Source: Gallionella sp. | GTDB lineage: Bacteria > Pseudomonadota > Gammaproteobacteria > Burkholderiales > Gallionellaceae | Length of the DNA: 64,000 bases | Assembly (NCBI GenBank): GCA_023229845.1 | Contig: JALNYK010000006.1 | Coordinates: forward strand, 48,846 to 112,845 | Reading direction: 5' to 3' | Shown here: positions 39,110 to 48,311 of the stretch, in pieces | Numbering within the stretch: the first letter of the stretch is position 1 | Layout: each line of letters begins with the position of its first letter | Notes under the pieces: generated by a model | Databases searched by the model: none | What the model was told of the DNA's origin: nothing | What the model saw: the letters and a program-made list of their open reading frames with translations, nothing else | Position numbers and translations under genes: made by a program

Positions 39110-39892
39110 CAAACGCAATTACTGGTAACAAGACCCAATGGCACCTCCACCCTCGACACCGTTGCCGAGGAGGTTCCCGTCGCCTTCGAGTACAACGGCA
39201 TCTCGCACACGGTGATGCTGGCGACGCCTGCCGACCTCGAAGACTTCGCGCTGGGTTTCAGTCTTTCGGAAGGCATCGTCGCGCGGCGCAGCGAGGTGTT
39301 CGGCATCGAGATCGAAGAAGCCGATGCGGGCATCACCCTGCATCTGAAGATCGCGGGCGGCGCATTCGCCAGGCTCAAGGAACGCCGCCGCAGCCTGGCC
39401 GGACGCACCGGCTGCGGCCTGTGCGGCGCGGAAAGCCTGACGCAGGTCGTGCGCGACCTGCCGCTGGTGGCGGATGTCGCGCCATTCCCGTTGGAGGCGC
39501 TGTACCAAGGCGTGCGCAAGCTGCCGGAACTGCAGACGCTGCAAAACACCACCGGAGCCATGCATGCGGCGTGCCGCATCGCAGAAGATGGCAGCATCAG
39601 CCATGTGCGGGAGGATATCGGCCGTCACAACGCGCTGGACAAGACGCTGGGCGCATTGGCGCGCGCCGACCTGCAATCCGCAGGCGCGCTGCTCATCACC
39701 AGCCGCGCCAGCTTCGAAATGGTGCAAAAAACCGCAGCACTTGGTTACGGCATCCTCGCTGCGGTCTCCGCGCCGACCGCCGCCGCCGTGCGCTTGGCGG
39801 ACAAACTCAACATCACACTGGTCGGCTTCCTGCGCGGCTCCAGTTGTGCCATCTATACCCACGCAAAACATCTGCAAGGAATGACGATATGA
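39101..39892 (+). CDS. fdhD: formate dehydrogenase sulfurtransferase/accessory protein
   Basis: FdhD (FdsC in fds operons) carries sulfur from a cysteine desulfurase to the bis-MGD cofactor, which formate dehydrogenase needs for activity. The protein has the cysteine loop TGCGLCGAESL near residue 107, EVPVAFEYNG and FALGFSLSEGI. ATG 39101 is preferred because the same ATGAACTCC also occurs at the pre-insertion junction; ATG 39086 is an in-frame alternative adding five residues. The stop overlaps the fdsD ATG. Confidence 0.93.
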   Translation: MNSQTQLLVTRPNGTSTLDTVAEEVPVAFEYNGISHTVMLATPADLEDFALGFSLSEGIVARRSEVFGIEIEEADAGITLHLKIAGGAFARLKERRRSLAGRTGCGLCGAESLTQVVRDLPLVADVAPFPLEALYQGVRKLPELQTLQNTTGAMHAACRIAEDGSISHVREDIGRHNALDKTLGALARADLQSAGALLITSRASFEMVQKTAALGYGILAAVSAPTAAAVRLADKLNITLVGFLRGSSCAIYTHAKHLQGMTI

Positions 39893-40110
39893 AACCAGCC
39901 AAGCTGATCAAAATGGCCAACCAGATCGGCGCCTTCTTCGAGGCGATGCCCGATCGCGAGCAAGCGGTGACGGGCGTTGCCACGCATATCCAGCGAAACT
40001 GGGAATCACGCATGCGCACCGCGCTGCTCCAGCATGTCGGCGAATGCGGCGATGCCGAGCTGACACCCATCGTGCGCGACGCCTTGCGCGTCGTGCAGAA
40101 AGTCAGTTGA
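39889..40110 (+). CDS. fdsD: formate dehydrogenase, delta subunit
   Basis: Small 73-residue protein with the family start MKPAKLIKMANQIGAFFEAM and a helical, basic remainder (ATHIQRNWESRMR). FdsD is the last gene of fdsGBACD operons and is a minor subunit or assembly factor of the enzyme. ATG 39889 overlaps the fdhD stop as ATGA. Confidence 0.9.
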   Translation: MKPAKLIKMANQIGAFFEAMPDREQAVTGVATHIQRNWESRMRTALLQHVGECGDAELTPIVRDALRVVQKVS

Positions 40111-40139
40111 AAGTTGTTTATGTGATTGGATGAAACGAC

Positions 40140-40163
40140 CCCGGATCAGGCACCTGATCCGGG
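40140..40163. terminator. hairpin between the convergent fdsD and purT genes
   Basis: A perfect 10-bp stem CCCGGATCAG / CTGATCCGGG with loop GCAC lies between two convergent genes. There is no long U tract on either strand, so termination is plausible but not certain. Confidence 0.5.
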
Positions 40164-40174
40164 TTGTGACTGGC

Positions 40175-41392
40175 TTAGGCCTTGACCGGCTTTACCAACG
40201 ATGCGGAGAGTTTGGCGCGGCGGCGTGCTTCGTCGGTGTCGTCCGCATTGCAGACGGCGACGCCCATGCGGCGCTTGAGGAAGCTTTCCGGTTTGCCGAA
40301 CAGGCGGATGTCGGATTCCGGCACGGCGAGTGCTTTTGCCACACCCTCGAATGCGATCCCCTTTTCTTCCATGCCGCCGTAGATCACTGCCGATGCACCG
40401 GGACGGCGCTGCGAGGTGTCCACCGGCAAGCCGAGAATGGCGCGTGCATGCAATTCGAATTCAGACTGGCGCTGTGTGGCGAGGGTGACCAGGCCGGTGT
40501 CGTGCGGACGCGGGCTGACTTCGGAGAACCACACATCGTCGCCCCTGACGAACAATTCCACGCCGAAGATGCCGCGACCGCCCAATGAGGCCGTCACTTT
40601 GGCCGCGATGTCGCGAGCGCGTTGCAATGCTACTGGCGACATGGCTTGCGGCTGCCAGGATTCGACGTAGTCGCCGGACACTTGCACGTGGCCGATCGGT
40701 GCGCAGAAGAAGGTTTCCACCTGGCCGGATTCGCCGATGGCGCGCACGGTGAGCTGGGTGATTTCGTATTCGAAATCCACGAAGCCTTCCACGATGACGC
40801 GCGCTTCCTTGACGCGACCGGACTTCATGGCGTAGTCCCATGCGGCCTGCACATCGTCTTGCCCGCGCAGGAAGGATTGCCCCTTGCCGGAAGAGGACAT
40901 GACCGGTTTGACCAGGCAGGGGAAGCCGATGCCGCCATCGATGGCGGCTTGTAACTCTTCCAGCGAACTGGCGAACTTGTATGTGGATGTCGGCAAACCG
41001 AGCTCTTCGGCAGCGAGGCGGCGGATGCCTTCGCGGTTCATCGTGAGCTGGGCGGCGCGCGCGGTCGGGATCACTTCGGCGATCTTTTCCTTTTCGATGT
41101 CGGCCAGAACGGAAGTGGCGATGGCCTCGATCTCGGGCACCACCAGATGCGGGCGTTCAGCCTCGATCACCGCGCGCAGGGCGACGGGGTCGGTCATGTT
41201 GATGACGTGCGAACGGTGTGCGACCTGCATGCCCGGCGCATCGGCGTAGCGGTCAACCGCGATCACTTCCACCCCCAGACGTTGCAACGCGATGACGACT
41301 TCTTTGCCGAGTTCGCCGGCGCCCAAAAACATGACTTTGGTGGCGGAAGGGCTGAGCGGCGTGCCGATACGGGAGAGATGGTTTGTTGACAT
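40175..41392 (-). CDS. purT: formate-dependent GAR transformylase
   Basis: ATP-grasp enzyme of purine synthesis that uses formate and ATP to formylate glycinamide ribonucleotide, independent of folate. From ATG 41392 it is 405 residues: [57 protein letters not shown] (ATP-grasp) and [12 protein letters not shown]. It is convergent with the formate dehydrogenase operon; both use formate, though shared control is not shown. Confidence 0.96.
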   Translation of the reverse strand: MSTNHLSRIGTPLSPSATKVMFLGAGELGKEVVIALQRLGVEVIAVDRYADAPGMQVAHRSHVINMTDPVALRAVIEAERPHLVVPEIEAIATSVLADIEKEKIAEVIPTARAAQLTMNREGIRRLAAEELGLPTSTYKFASSLEELQAAIDGGIGFPCLVKPVMSSSGKGQSFLRGQDDVQAAWDYAMKSGRVKEARVIVEGFVDFEYEITQLTVRAIGESGQVETFFCAPIGHVQVSGDYVESWQPQAMSPVALQRARDIAAKVTASLGGRGIFGVELFVRGDDVWFSEVSPRPHDTGLVTLATQRQSEFELHARAILGLPVDTSQRRPGASAVIYGGMEEKGIAFEGVAKALAVPESDIRLFGKPESFLKRRMGVAVCNADDTDEARRRAKLSASLVKPVKA

Positions 41393-41532
41393 GATGGTGA
41401 GTGGTGAGTTGAATTTAGGGGGCGTGATGTTAGCTTGATATTTACCTGTAGGACAAGCTACATGCAATAGCTCCGGGTACGAGTTCGAACCTCGATAGAG
41501 GGTGTCCCGGATTTTGTGTAAACGGGTTTTCT

Positions 41533-42930
41533 CTACTGCTCCGGCATCCGCGTCGGGAAGCGTATGGCGATCCGCAAGCCACTGCCGCCAATGCCTTCAT
41601 CCAGCCTGATTTCCGCGCCATGCCGTTTGGCGACTTCGGCGACGATGGCGAGGCCGAGCCCGCTGCCGCTCTGGCCGCTGCCAAGAATGCGGTAGAAACG
41701 TTCGAACACGCGCTCGCGGTGTTGCGGTGCGATGCCGGGGCCGTTGTCTTCCACGCTTAATTCCGCCCCCTGCGGCGTCGCGTTCAAGCCGACGGTGATA
41801 TGTCCGCCCGTAGGCGTGTAGCGGATCGCATTGTCGATCAGGTTGTTGAGCATCTCCGTCAGGCTGTTCGAATCTCCTTGTATCTCCTGCGTCGCGGATG
41901 CGCTTTCGTATCCGAGGTCGATGTTTTTTTCCAGCGCCATGGTCACCCAGTTGACCGTGCATTCCTGCGCCAACCGGTTGAGGTCGATGGTGGTGAAGTT
42001 GTGCGTATCCTGGGCGTCCGGCTCGTTACGCGCCAGCGCCAGCAACTGGTTGACCAGACGGATGCCGTGCTGCGTGCTGGTGAGGATGTGTTCGAGCGCG
42101 AGCTGTTTTTGCTGCGGGTCGTCGCTGCGCAAGGCCAGTTCGGATTGGGTCCTCAGCCCTGCGAACGGGGTGCGCAACTGGTGCGCCGCGTCGGCGACGA
42201 AGCGCTGTTGCGCCGCCATCACCTGCTTCAATCGTTCCAGCAGGTCGTTGACGGCATCGATCAGCGGACGCACTTCCGTCGGGGCCTGGCTGCCGTCGAG
42301 CTGGCTCAGGTCGTCGCGTTTTCGGCTCTCCACTTCGCTGCGCAGGCGTTCGAGCGGCCTCAGACCCTGCTTCAATCCGTACCAGACCACGGCCAGCGCG
42401 ATCAGGGTCAGCAGCAGTTGCGGGATGACGATGTTGGACAGGATGCCGCGTATCAGCATCTGGCGTTGCTGCGTGGTCTCGGAGACATGCAGCTGCAGCA
42501 GCTTGCCGTTGGAAGGGTAGGTCAGGCTGACCATGCGCGTCTTCTGTCCCTCGCGCTCGCCGTTGCTGAACAGCGGGCCGGTGCGGCCGCGACGGTAGGA
42601 AAGCGGTCGCAACGTGTTGCCGTTGCCGGCGAGTTTGCGGCCCTCGCTGTCGGTGACGGTATAGACCACCCGATCCGGCATGCCAGGCTCGGTGCCGTCG
42701 GGTAGGGACGGCGTAACGTCCAGTTGCTCGTGCCCGCTGCCCAGCCGGAGCTGCTCGGCCACCGCATTGGCGCGTTGCAGCAACACTTGGTCGTAAGGCT
42801 GGTTGGCGTAATTGATCGTGGCGAAATAGCCGACGACGGTGCTGACCAGCCACAGAAGATAGAGCGAGATCAGCAACCTCTGCATGAGGTAACTGCGCAG
42901 CGAGAATACCTTGTTTTCCTCGACGCTCAT
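41533..42930 (-). CDS. sensor histidine kinase, TctE-like
   Basis: 465-residue membrane sensor kinase. Membrane segments at about 21-41 and 163-186 bound a periplasmic sensor domain (about 42-160), followed by a HAMP-like linker, the dimerisation domain with phospho-acceptor H250 in [14 protein letters not shown], and the ATPase domain ([28 protein letters not shown]). The response regulator lies 15 bases upstream. The pair resembles TctDE-type tricarboxylate or carboxylate sensing systems. It is divergent from the second DUF4212/symporter pair, which it may control. Confidence 0.9.
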   Translation of the reverse strand: MSVEENKVFSLRSYLMQRLLISLYLLWLVSTVVGYFATINYANQPYDQVLLQRANAVAEQLRLGSGHEQLDVTPSLPDGTEPGMPDRVVYTVTDSEGRKLAGNGNTLRPLSYRRGRTGPLFSNGEREGQKTRMVSLTYPSNGKLLQLHVSETTQQRQMLIRGILSNIVIPQLLLTLIALAVVWYGLKQGLRPLERLRSEVESRKRDDLSQLDGSQAPTEVRPLIDAVNDLLERLKQVMAAQQRFVADAAHQLRTPFAGLRTQSELALRSDDPQQKQLALEHILTSTQHGIRLVNQLLALARNEPDAQDTHNFTTIDLNRLAQECTVNWVTMALEKNIDLGYESASATQEIQGDSNSLTEMLNNLIDNAIRYTPTGGHITVGLNATPQGAELSVEDNGPGIAPQHRERVFERFYRILGSGQSGSGLGLAIVAEVAKRHGAEIRLDEGIGGSGLRIAIRFPTRMPEQ

Positions 42931-42945
42931 TGCGGCGAACGGCGA

Positions 42946-43617
42946 TCAGGGCTGCTTGTCGATGATGTAGCCTAGGCCGCGTATCGTGCGGATCGATACG
43001 CCTGCGGGCGCGGTCTTTTTCCTCAGGCGATGTATGTAGACTTCGATGGCGTTATTGCTGGCTTCTTCCGAATAACTGTACAGCCGTTCCAGCAATTGTT
43101 CCTTGCTGACCACTTTTCCGGCGCGCAGCATCAGCGCTTCCAGCAGGCTGACTTCGCGCGAAGTCAGCTCCAGCGGCTGGCCGTTGATGGAGGCGCGGCG
43201 GCCGACGCTGTCGAAGCTCAGCGAACCGCAGCAAAGCATCGGGTTAGTGCCGCATTGGCCGCGGCGCAGCAAGGCGCGCACGCGCGCTTCCAGTTCTTCC
43301 AGGCTGAACGGCTTGACCAGATAATCGTCCGCGCCGAGATCGAGTCCCTTGACGCGGTCCCCGACGCTGTCGCGCGCGGTGAGGATGATCACGGGCGCGT
43401 GCTGGTTGCGTTCGCGCAGGTTGCGCAGCACGGCGAATCCGTCCATCTGAGGCAGCCCGAGATCGAGGACGATCAGGTCGTAAGGCTGCTCGCCCCGCAG
43501 TATCGAATCCGCTTCCAGCCCCGTGCCGACGCGATCCACCGCATAACCGGACTGGCGCATCGAGCGGCTCAGTCCGTCGGCCAGCACTTCGTCGTCTTCC
43601 GCAATCAGTATCCGCAT
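42946..43617 (-). CDS. OmpR-family response regulator, TctD-like
   Basis: 223 residues: a receiver domain (acidic pocket E7-D8-D9, phosphorylation site D52 in IVLDLGLPQMDG, switch T in IILTARDS, K in LVKPFSLEEL) and a winged-helix DNA-binding domain (ELTSREVSLLEALML, EVYIHRLRKK, IRTIRGLGYII). OmpR-type regulators usually bind direct half-sites about 11 bases apart. It is the only OmpR-type regulator in the window and hence a candidate for the GTAAG-N6-GTAAGC sites. Confidence 0.93.
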   Translation of the reverse strand: MRILIAEDDEVLADGLSRSMRQSGYAVDRVGTGLEADSILRGEQPYDLIVLDLGLPQMDGFAVLRNLRERNQHAPVIILTARDSVGDRVKGLDLGADDYLVKPFSLEELEARVRALLRRGQCGTNPMLCCGSLSFDSVGRRASINGQPLELTSREVSLLEALMLRAGKVVSKEQLLERLYSYSEEASNNAIEVYIHRLRKKTAPAGVSIRTIRGLGYIIDKQP

Positions 43618-43827
43618 GATGGTCTCAGGTTCCGCGTAAGGTCGTGGCGGCAGGCTCGCTCATGGCATGGAGCGATGCCCGGCCGCTTGTGGTGGCCGAT
43701 TCTAATTGGCGGGCGGGAAATGTCAAAACGCATATCGAATCCGGGCGGCACTTTCTTCCGGACAGGGCCGCAACACGGCATCCGCGATATACTGCGGCCC
43801 ATGCCTCATCTGGTTAAAAGAGAGAAT

Positions 43828-44091
43828 ATGCAGCTCGCCGAAAAGCGCCGCCGGTACTGGAAAAAGAATCTCCGGTTGACCGGGATGCTGCTGGCGATCT
43901 GGTTCATCGCGACCTTCGTCGTCGGCTGGTTCGCGCGAGACTTGCAATCCCTGACCTTCCTAGGCTTCCCGTTGCCGTTCTACATGGGCGCACAGGGGGC
44001 GCTGCTGATCTACGTGGCCGTGGTCGGATATTACGCCTGGCGCATGGACAGGCTGGATCGCGAGTACGCAGCGCAGGAAGGGGAGCGCTGA
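43828..44091 (+). CDS. DUF4212 symporter small subunit (second copy)
   Basis: 87 residues with two membrane segments (about 18-38, [19 protein letters not shown]; and 52-72). ATG 43828 is preferred over ATG 43801 because [20 protein letters not shown] matches the family start and AGAGAG precedes it. The stop overlaps the symporter ATG as TGATG. It is paralogous to 30651-30905. Confidence 0.88.
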   Translation: MQLAEKRRRYWKKNLRLTGMLLAIWFIATFVVGWFARDLQSLTFLGFPLPFYMGAQGALLIYVAVVGYYAWRMDRLDREYAAQEGER

Positions 44092-46175
44092 TGTCCGGCA
44101 CCCAGGGGCGCTTCGTCTCGCAACTCAAGCGGCACTATTCGCTATATACCGGCGGATTCATCGGTTTCGTCGTCATGCTGGCCATCCTCGAACAGATGGG
44201 TGTACCGAACGTGATGCTGGGTTACATCTTCCTCGGTGCGACGGTGTTGCTGTACGCGGGCATCGGCATCTCGTCGAGAACCTCGGACGTCACCGAATAC
44301 TATGTGGCAGGACGGCGCGTGCCGGCCTTGTTCAACGGCATGGCGACCGCCGCGGACTGGATGTCGGCCGCCAGCTTCATCGGTCTGGCCGGCACGCTGT
44401 ATCTCTCCGGTTACGACGGCCTCGCCTTCGTGCTGGGCTGGACCGGCGGATTCTGTCTGGTGGCCTTGTTGCTTGCGCCTTATCTGCGCAAGTTCGGCCA
44501 GTTCACCATTCCCGACTTCCTCGGCGCGCGCTACGGCGGCAACCTTCCGCGTTCCATCGGCGTATTCGCCGCGATCTTATGTTCGTTCACCTACGTGATC
44601 GCGCAGATATACGGCGTGGGGCTGATCGTCAGCCGCTTCACCGGGCTGGAGTTCGGCGTCGGCGTGTTCGTCGGGCTGGGCAGCATCCTGCTGTGCTCTT
44701 TCCTCGGCGGCATGCGCGCGGTGACCTGGACGCAGGTGGCTCAGTACGTGATCCTGATCGTCGCCTACATGATCCCGGTGGTCTGGCTGTCGGTGAAGCA
44801 CACCGGCAACCCGGTGCCGCAAGTCGCCTACGGCTACGTGCTGGAAAAGGTCACCGCGCGCGAGCAGGTGCTGAACGACCCGGTCACGCCGGACGGTGCG
44901 CGCGAGGCCGAAGTTCGCGCCATCTTCACGCAGAAACAGGAACAGGCCGAAGCCCGGCTGAAAGCGCTGGCGGCCGGCGGCGATGCTTGGCTGGCGGCAG
45001 AAAGAGGCAGGGTGGTCAAGGCGGCAGCCGAGCTGAAAGCCAGGCCCGGAACCGATCCCCGCGTGATCGTGGCGGCGGATCGGGCAGTGGCCGAGTTCCC
45101 CGCCGATGTGGCCGCGGCCCGGACGGCATGGAAGAAAGTCGCCGATGCGGCCAAGGCCAAGGCCGCACCCATCCCGGCCCACGCCGAGCCCTTCATCGGA
45201 CAGAACGAAGCCGAGAGCGACAACAAGCGCAAGAACTTCCTCGCGCTGGTGTTGTGCCTGATGGTCGGCACCGCCGCGCTGCCGCATATCCTGACGCGCT
45301 TCTACACCACACCTTCGGTAGGCGAGGCGCGGCAGTCGGTGTTCTGGTCGCTGCTGTTCATCACGCTGCTCTACATCACCGTGCCGGCGCTGGCGGTGCT
45401 GGCCAAGTACGACGTCTACACCCTGCTGGTGGGCTCCAGCTTTTCCGAATTGCCGAGCTGGGTCTCAGCCTGGGCCGCCGTGGACAAGACGCTGATGAGC
45501 GTGAACGACATCAACATGGACGGCATCGTGCAACTGGCCGAAATCACCATGGGCGGCGACCTGATCATGCTGGCGACGCCGGAAATCTCCGGCCTGCCTT
45601 ACGTGGTCACCGCGCTGGTCGCGGCGGGCGGCCTGGCGGCCGCGCTCTCCACCGCGGACGGCCTGCTGCTAACCATCGCCAACGCGCTGTCGCACGACGT
45701 GTATTTCAAGATGGTCGATCCGCATGCCTCGACGGCCCGCCGCCTGATGATTTCCAAGGGCCTGCTGCTGGTCGTCGCGGTATCCGCCGCGTATGTCACC
45801 TCGCTCAAGCCCGGAGATATTTTGTTGCTAGTCGGCGTGGCGTTCTCGCTGGCGGCCTCCGCATTCTTTCCCGCGCTGGTGCTGGGCGTGTTCTGGAAGC
45901 GCGCCAACAAGGCCGGCGCAGTCCTGGGCATGGTCGGCGGCCTCGGCGTCTGCATGTACTACATGTACACGACCTATCCGTTCTTCGGCGTGAATGCGCC
46001 GCCGTGGTGGGACATCAACCCGATCTCGGGCGGCATCTTCGGCATGGCAGCCGGCTTTGCCGGCGTGTTCGTCGGCAGCATGCTGACCGCAGCGCCCGGC
46101 AAAGAAATACAGGATCTGGTGGACCATGTGCGCTACCCGAATCCAGAAGGCGACATCAAGACCGAAACCGCCTGA
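44091..46175 (+). CDS. sodium:solute symporter, VC_2705 subfamily (second copy)
   Basis: 694-residue SSS transporter. The motif [20 protein letters not shown] plus [13 protein letters not shown] matches its paralogue at 30915-32720. It is about 90 residues longer because of an Ala/Lys/Glu-rich helical insertion at residues about 250-380 ([31 protein letters not shown]) between membrane segments. A complete EF-hand-like loop [12 protein letters not shown] lies at residues 473-484. The substrate is unknown, probably a carboxylate; the adjacent TctDE-like system suggests ligand-regulated expression. Confidence 0.9.
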   Translation: MSGTQGRFVSQLKRHYSLYTGGFIGFVVMLAILEQMGVPNVMLGYIFLGATVLLYAGIGISSRTSDVTEYYVAGRRVPALFNGMATAADWMSAASFIGLAGTLYLSGYDGLAFVLGWTGGFCLVALLLAPYLRKFGQFTIPDFLGARYGGNLPRSIGVFAAILCSFTYVIAQIYGVGLIVSRFTGLEFGVGVFVGLGSILLCSFLGGMRAVTWTQVAQYVILIVAYMIPVVWLSVKHTGNPVPQVAYGYVLEKVTAREQVLNDPVTPDGAREAEVRAIFTQKQEQAEARLKALAAGGDAWLAAERGRVVKAAAELKARPGTDPRVIVAADRAVAEFPADVAAARTAWKKVADAAKAKAAPIPAHAEPFIGQNEAESDNKRKNFLALVLCLMVGTAALPHILTRFYTTPSVGEARQSVFWSLLFITLLYITVPALAVLAKYDVYTLLVGSSFSELPSWVSAWAAVDKTLMSVNDINMDGIVQLAEITMGGDLIMLATPEISGLPYVVTALVAAGGLAAALSTADGLLLTIANALSHDVYFKMVDPHASTARRLMISKGLLLVVAVSAAYVTSLKPGDILLLVGVAFSLAASAFFPALVLGVFWKRANKAGAVLGMVGGLGVCMYYMYTTYPFFGVNAPPWWDINPISGGIFGMAAGFAGVFVGSMLTAAPGKEIQDLVDHVRYPNPEGDIKTETA

Positions 46176-46237
46176 TCCGGGATCGCACGATTAATCTTGC
46201 CGCGTACCCGGCGCCGGAAAAAACGGAATATCGAATC

Positions 46238-47074
46238 ATGTATTCAGAAAGCAGCGCGATGACGACTCAAAAACGCACGGTGATTTATGTGTCGGACGGC
46301 ACCGGCATCACCGCCGAAACGCTGGGTAACGGCCTGCTTTCGCAGTTCGAAGGCATCGAGTTCAAACCTCTGCGCTTTCCCTTCCTCGACAGCGTCGAGA
46401 AGGCGCGCGATTGCCTCGCTCGCATCAACGAAGTGAGACAGCGCGACGGCATCCGTCCCATCGTCATCATGACGCAGACGAATTCCGAATTCAGCGAAAT
46501 CCTGCATCAGGCCGATGCCTACTTCATCGACCTGTTCGATGCATTCATCGCCCCGCTGGAGACGGAACTTGGCAGCAAATATTCCCGCGCCGTCGGGCGC
46601 TCGCACGGCCACGCCAACCCGGAATACAACTCGCGCATCGCCGCGATGAACTTCGCGCTGGCGCACGACGACGGCGTGTCCGACGCCGACCTCAAGAATG
46701 CCGACATCATCCTCGTCGGCGTCTCGCGCAGCGGCAAAACGCCGACCAGCTTGTACCTGTCGCTGCAATTCTCGCTGAAGGCGGCAAACTACCCGCTGAT
46801 TCCGGAAGACTTCGAACGCGGCCACCTGCCTTCTCGCCTGCAACCCTATCTCCACAAACTCTACGGCCTGACCATAGATCCGGAACAACTGCACCGCATT
46901 CGCACCGAACGCCGCGCGAACAGCAAATACGCCTCGCTGGAAAACTGCCGCTACGAAGTCGCCGCAGCGGAAAAGATGATGAAGCGCGAGGGCATCAAAT
47001 GGTTCGACACCACCGCGAAATCCATCGAAGAGCTATCGGTGCAACTGATGCAGGAACTCAATCACGAGCGGTAA
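46238..47074 (+). CDS. ppsR: PEP synthase regulatory protein (kinase/pyrophosphorylase)
   Basis: DUF299 bifunctional enzyme that inactivates PEP synthase by ADP-dependent threonine phosphorylation and reactivates it by Pi-dependent dephosphorylation. The product is 278 residues from ATG 46238 (ATG 46259 is an alternative giving 271). Seen are [20 protein letters not shown], the [12 protein letters not shown] region and the P-loop-like [15 protein letters not shown]. Its target gene ppsA is about 14 kb downstream in the same window instead of adjacent. Confidence 0.93.
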   Translation: MYSESSAMTTQKRTVIYVSDGTGITAETLGNGLLSQFEGIEFKPLRFPFLDSVEKARDCLARINEVRQRDGIRPIVIMTQTNSEFSEILHQADAYFIDLFDAFIAPLETELGSKYSRAVGRSHGHANPEYNSRIAAMNFALAHDDGVSDADLKNADIILVGVSRSGKTPTSLYLSLQFSLKAANYPLIPEDFERGHLPSRLQPYLHKLYGLTIDPEQLHRIRTERRANSKYASLENCRYEVAAAEKMMKREGIKWFDTTAKSIEELSVQLMQELNHER

Positions 47075-47139
47075 ACGGATTCCTCTAGCGATACCCATCA
47101 TTCGCTCACACGAGCGTTTCCTGGTGCTACCATAACGAC

Positions 47140-47379
47140 ATGGCTCCAACCATTTTTCGCGCGCATGGTTTCCGGTTCTTTTTCTTCTCCCGCGAAGAAC
47201 CGCGCTTGCATGTGCACGTCAATCATGCGGAAGGAGAAGCAAAATTCTGGCTTGAGCCGCAAATCGCACTGGCCCAGAACATCGGTCTGAGCGGAAAAGC
47301 ATTGAAGCAGGCACAAGCGCTTATTGAGGAGCACGAACATGACATCCGCGATTCTTGGCAACGACATTTCGGAAGTTGA
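47140..47379 (+). CDS. DUF4160 protein
   Basis: 79 residues: MAPTIFRAHGFRFFFFSREE and then PRLHVHVNHAEGEAKFWLEP, a compact fold with the HVHV strand typical of DUF4160. It overlaps the following DUF2442 gene by 41 bases. The two families occur together very often and are suspected to form a toxin-antitoxin-like pair, but no activity is established. Confidence 0.82.
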   Translation: MAPTIFRAHGFRFFFFSREEPRLHVHVNHAEGEAKFWLEPQIALAQNIGLSGKALKQAQALIEEHEHDIRDSWQRHFGS

Positions 47380-47602
47380 GGTAACCCATGTTTCGAGACA
47401 GGGGTTCTGGCTGCTGCTCGGAGATGAGGAGTTGTTCGTCCCCTTCAAGGATTTTCCTTGGTTTGCCGAAGCTCCCATCGGCAAGCTGACCCGGGTAGAA
47501 TTGCCGCAGCCGCATCACCTGTACTGGCCGGAACTGGACGTGGATTTGGCTGTTGAATCCATCCGAAATCCGGAGGAATTTCCCTTGGTCGCCCGCCGCT
47601 GA
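47339..47602 (+). CDS. DUF2442 protein
   Basis: 87 residues from ATG 47339: MTSAILGNDISEVEVTHVSR followed by GFWLLLGDEELFVPFKDFPWF, the DUF2442 signature. It ends with a PELDVDLAVESIRNPEEFP block. The long overlap with the DUF4160 gene implies coupled translation. The likely role is the partner (perhaps antitoxin) of the DUF4160 product. Confidence 0.82.
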   Translation: MTSAILGNDISEVEVTHVSRQGFWLLLGDEELFVPFKDFPWFAEAPIGKLTRVELPQPHHLYWPELDVDLAVESIRNPEEFPLVARR

Positions 47603-47680
47603 AACAAAGAACGGAAGGCCTTCTCTGCCTCCAGTCGGAGGCGAATCTCAAGCGTCATAACTTGCGCCGAAAGATTAAAT

Positions 47681-48014
47681 CGAGTCTGACCCTATTTTCT
47701 TTATGAATGCCTTGTTGGGCGCTACCCTTCAAGGACGATTACACCCTTACCGGCAGTTGCGAGCTGTAGAAGCTCGTGCTGTGGTTTGAGGCCTAAGCCA
47801 GTTAACGTGAGGCGTGCGCCGCTAGTTTTCGCGGCGGTTGCGAGCTGTAGAAGCTCATGTTGTGGCTTTAAAGATGCGCTAAGCGTAAAGCCCGCTCCAG
47901 CAGTAAGAAGTTGCAAAAGCTCATGCTGCGGTTTTAGTTCGAAACTCACGACTTTCTCTCCTTATTGTTGCGTCCAACGAATGGAGTAGTGGGGTAAATA
48001 GGGGGTCAGACTCG
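47681..48014. mobile_element. cassette bounded by inverted GAGTCTGACCCTATTT repeats
   Basis: CGAGTCTGACCCTATTTT at 47681-47698 and its inverse AAATAGGGGGTCAGACTCG at 47996-48014 bound 334 bases containing one small minus-strand gene. A third partial copy (CGAGTCTGACACC) lies at 48051-48063. I recall such 'TCAGACTC' sequences near REP-associated transposase elements; no transposase is present here. The rest of the 362-base gap (47950-48311) holds nested GC-rich palindromes around 48097-48163 and no gene. Confidence 0.5.
47722..47949 (-). CDS. micro-protein with three LKPQHELLQLATA repeats
   Basis: 75 residues built almost wholly of three copies of LKPQHELLQLATA (starting at residues 5, 27 and 54), separated by Gly/Thr/Leu-rich linkers (GAGFTLSAS; KTSGARLTLTGLG) and ending GKGVIVLEG. 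Translation evidence is good: AAGGAGAG lies 8 bases before the GTG at 47949, and codons differ between repeats while the residues are kept. I do not recognise the family. The alternation of helix-like and strand-like segments suggests a small beta-alpha repeat fold. Confidence 0.65.
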   Translation of the reverse strand: MSFELKPQHELLQLLTAGAGFTLSASLKPQHELLQLATAAKTSGARLTLTGLGLKPQHELLQLATAGKGVIVLEG

Positions 48015-48311
48015 CTTTGCCAATTGCAAAACATGCATTTAAACAGGAATTCGAGTCTGACACCAATTCATTAAAGTTTTCATGTAGAGCGTCAATAAGC
48101 GAAGCGCATTGCGCCGCATGGAGCCGGAAAACATCCGGCGCATTGCGGCTATCGCCTAATGCGCCCTATGCGAGCTATCTATACTTGCTTGTGACAACCA
48201 AAGGGTTTTGCTGCTAGATTGCGCAGGCACAAGCGGAGAGAGGGTACGGTTTACCCGTCCCCTTTAAAAAGGCAGCTTAATATTTGCTATGCCAATCGAA
48301 AGGAAATGCTT

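Noticed and set aside
43636..43640. A GTAAG between the TctD-like gene and the second DUF4212 gene as a fourth operator
   Set aside because: Only one half-site is present; no second GTAAG lies 11 bases away on either side.
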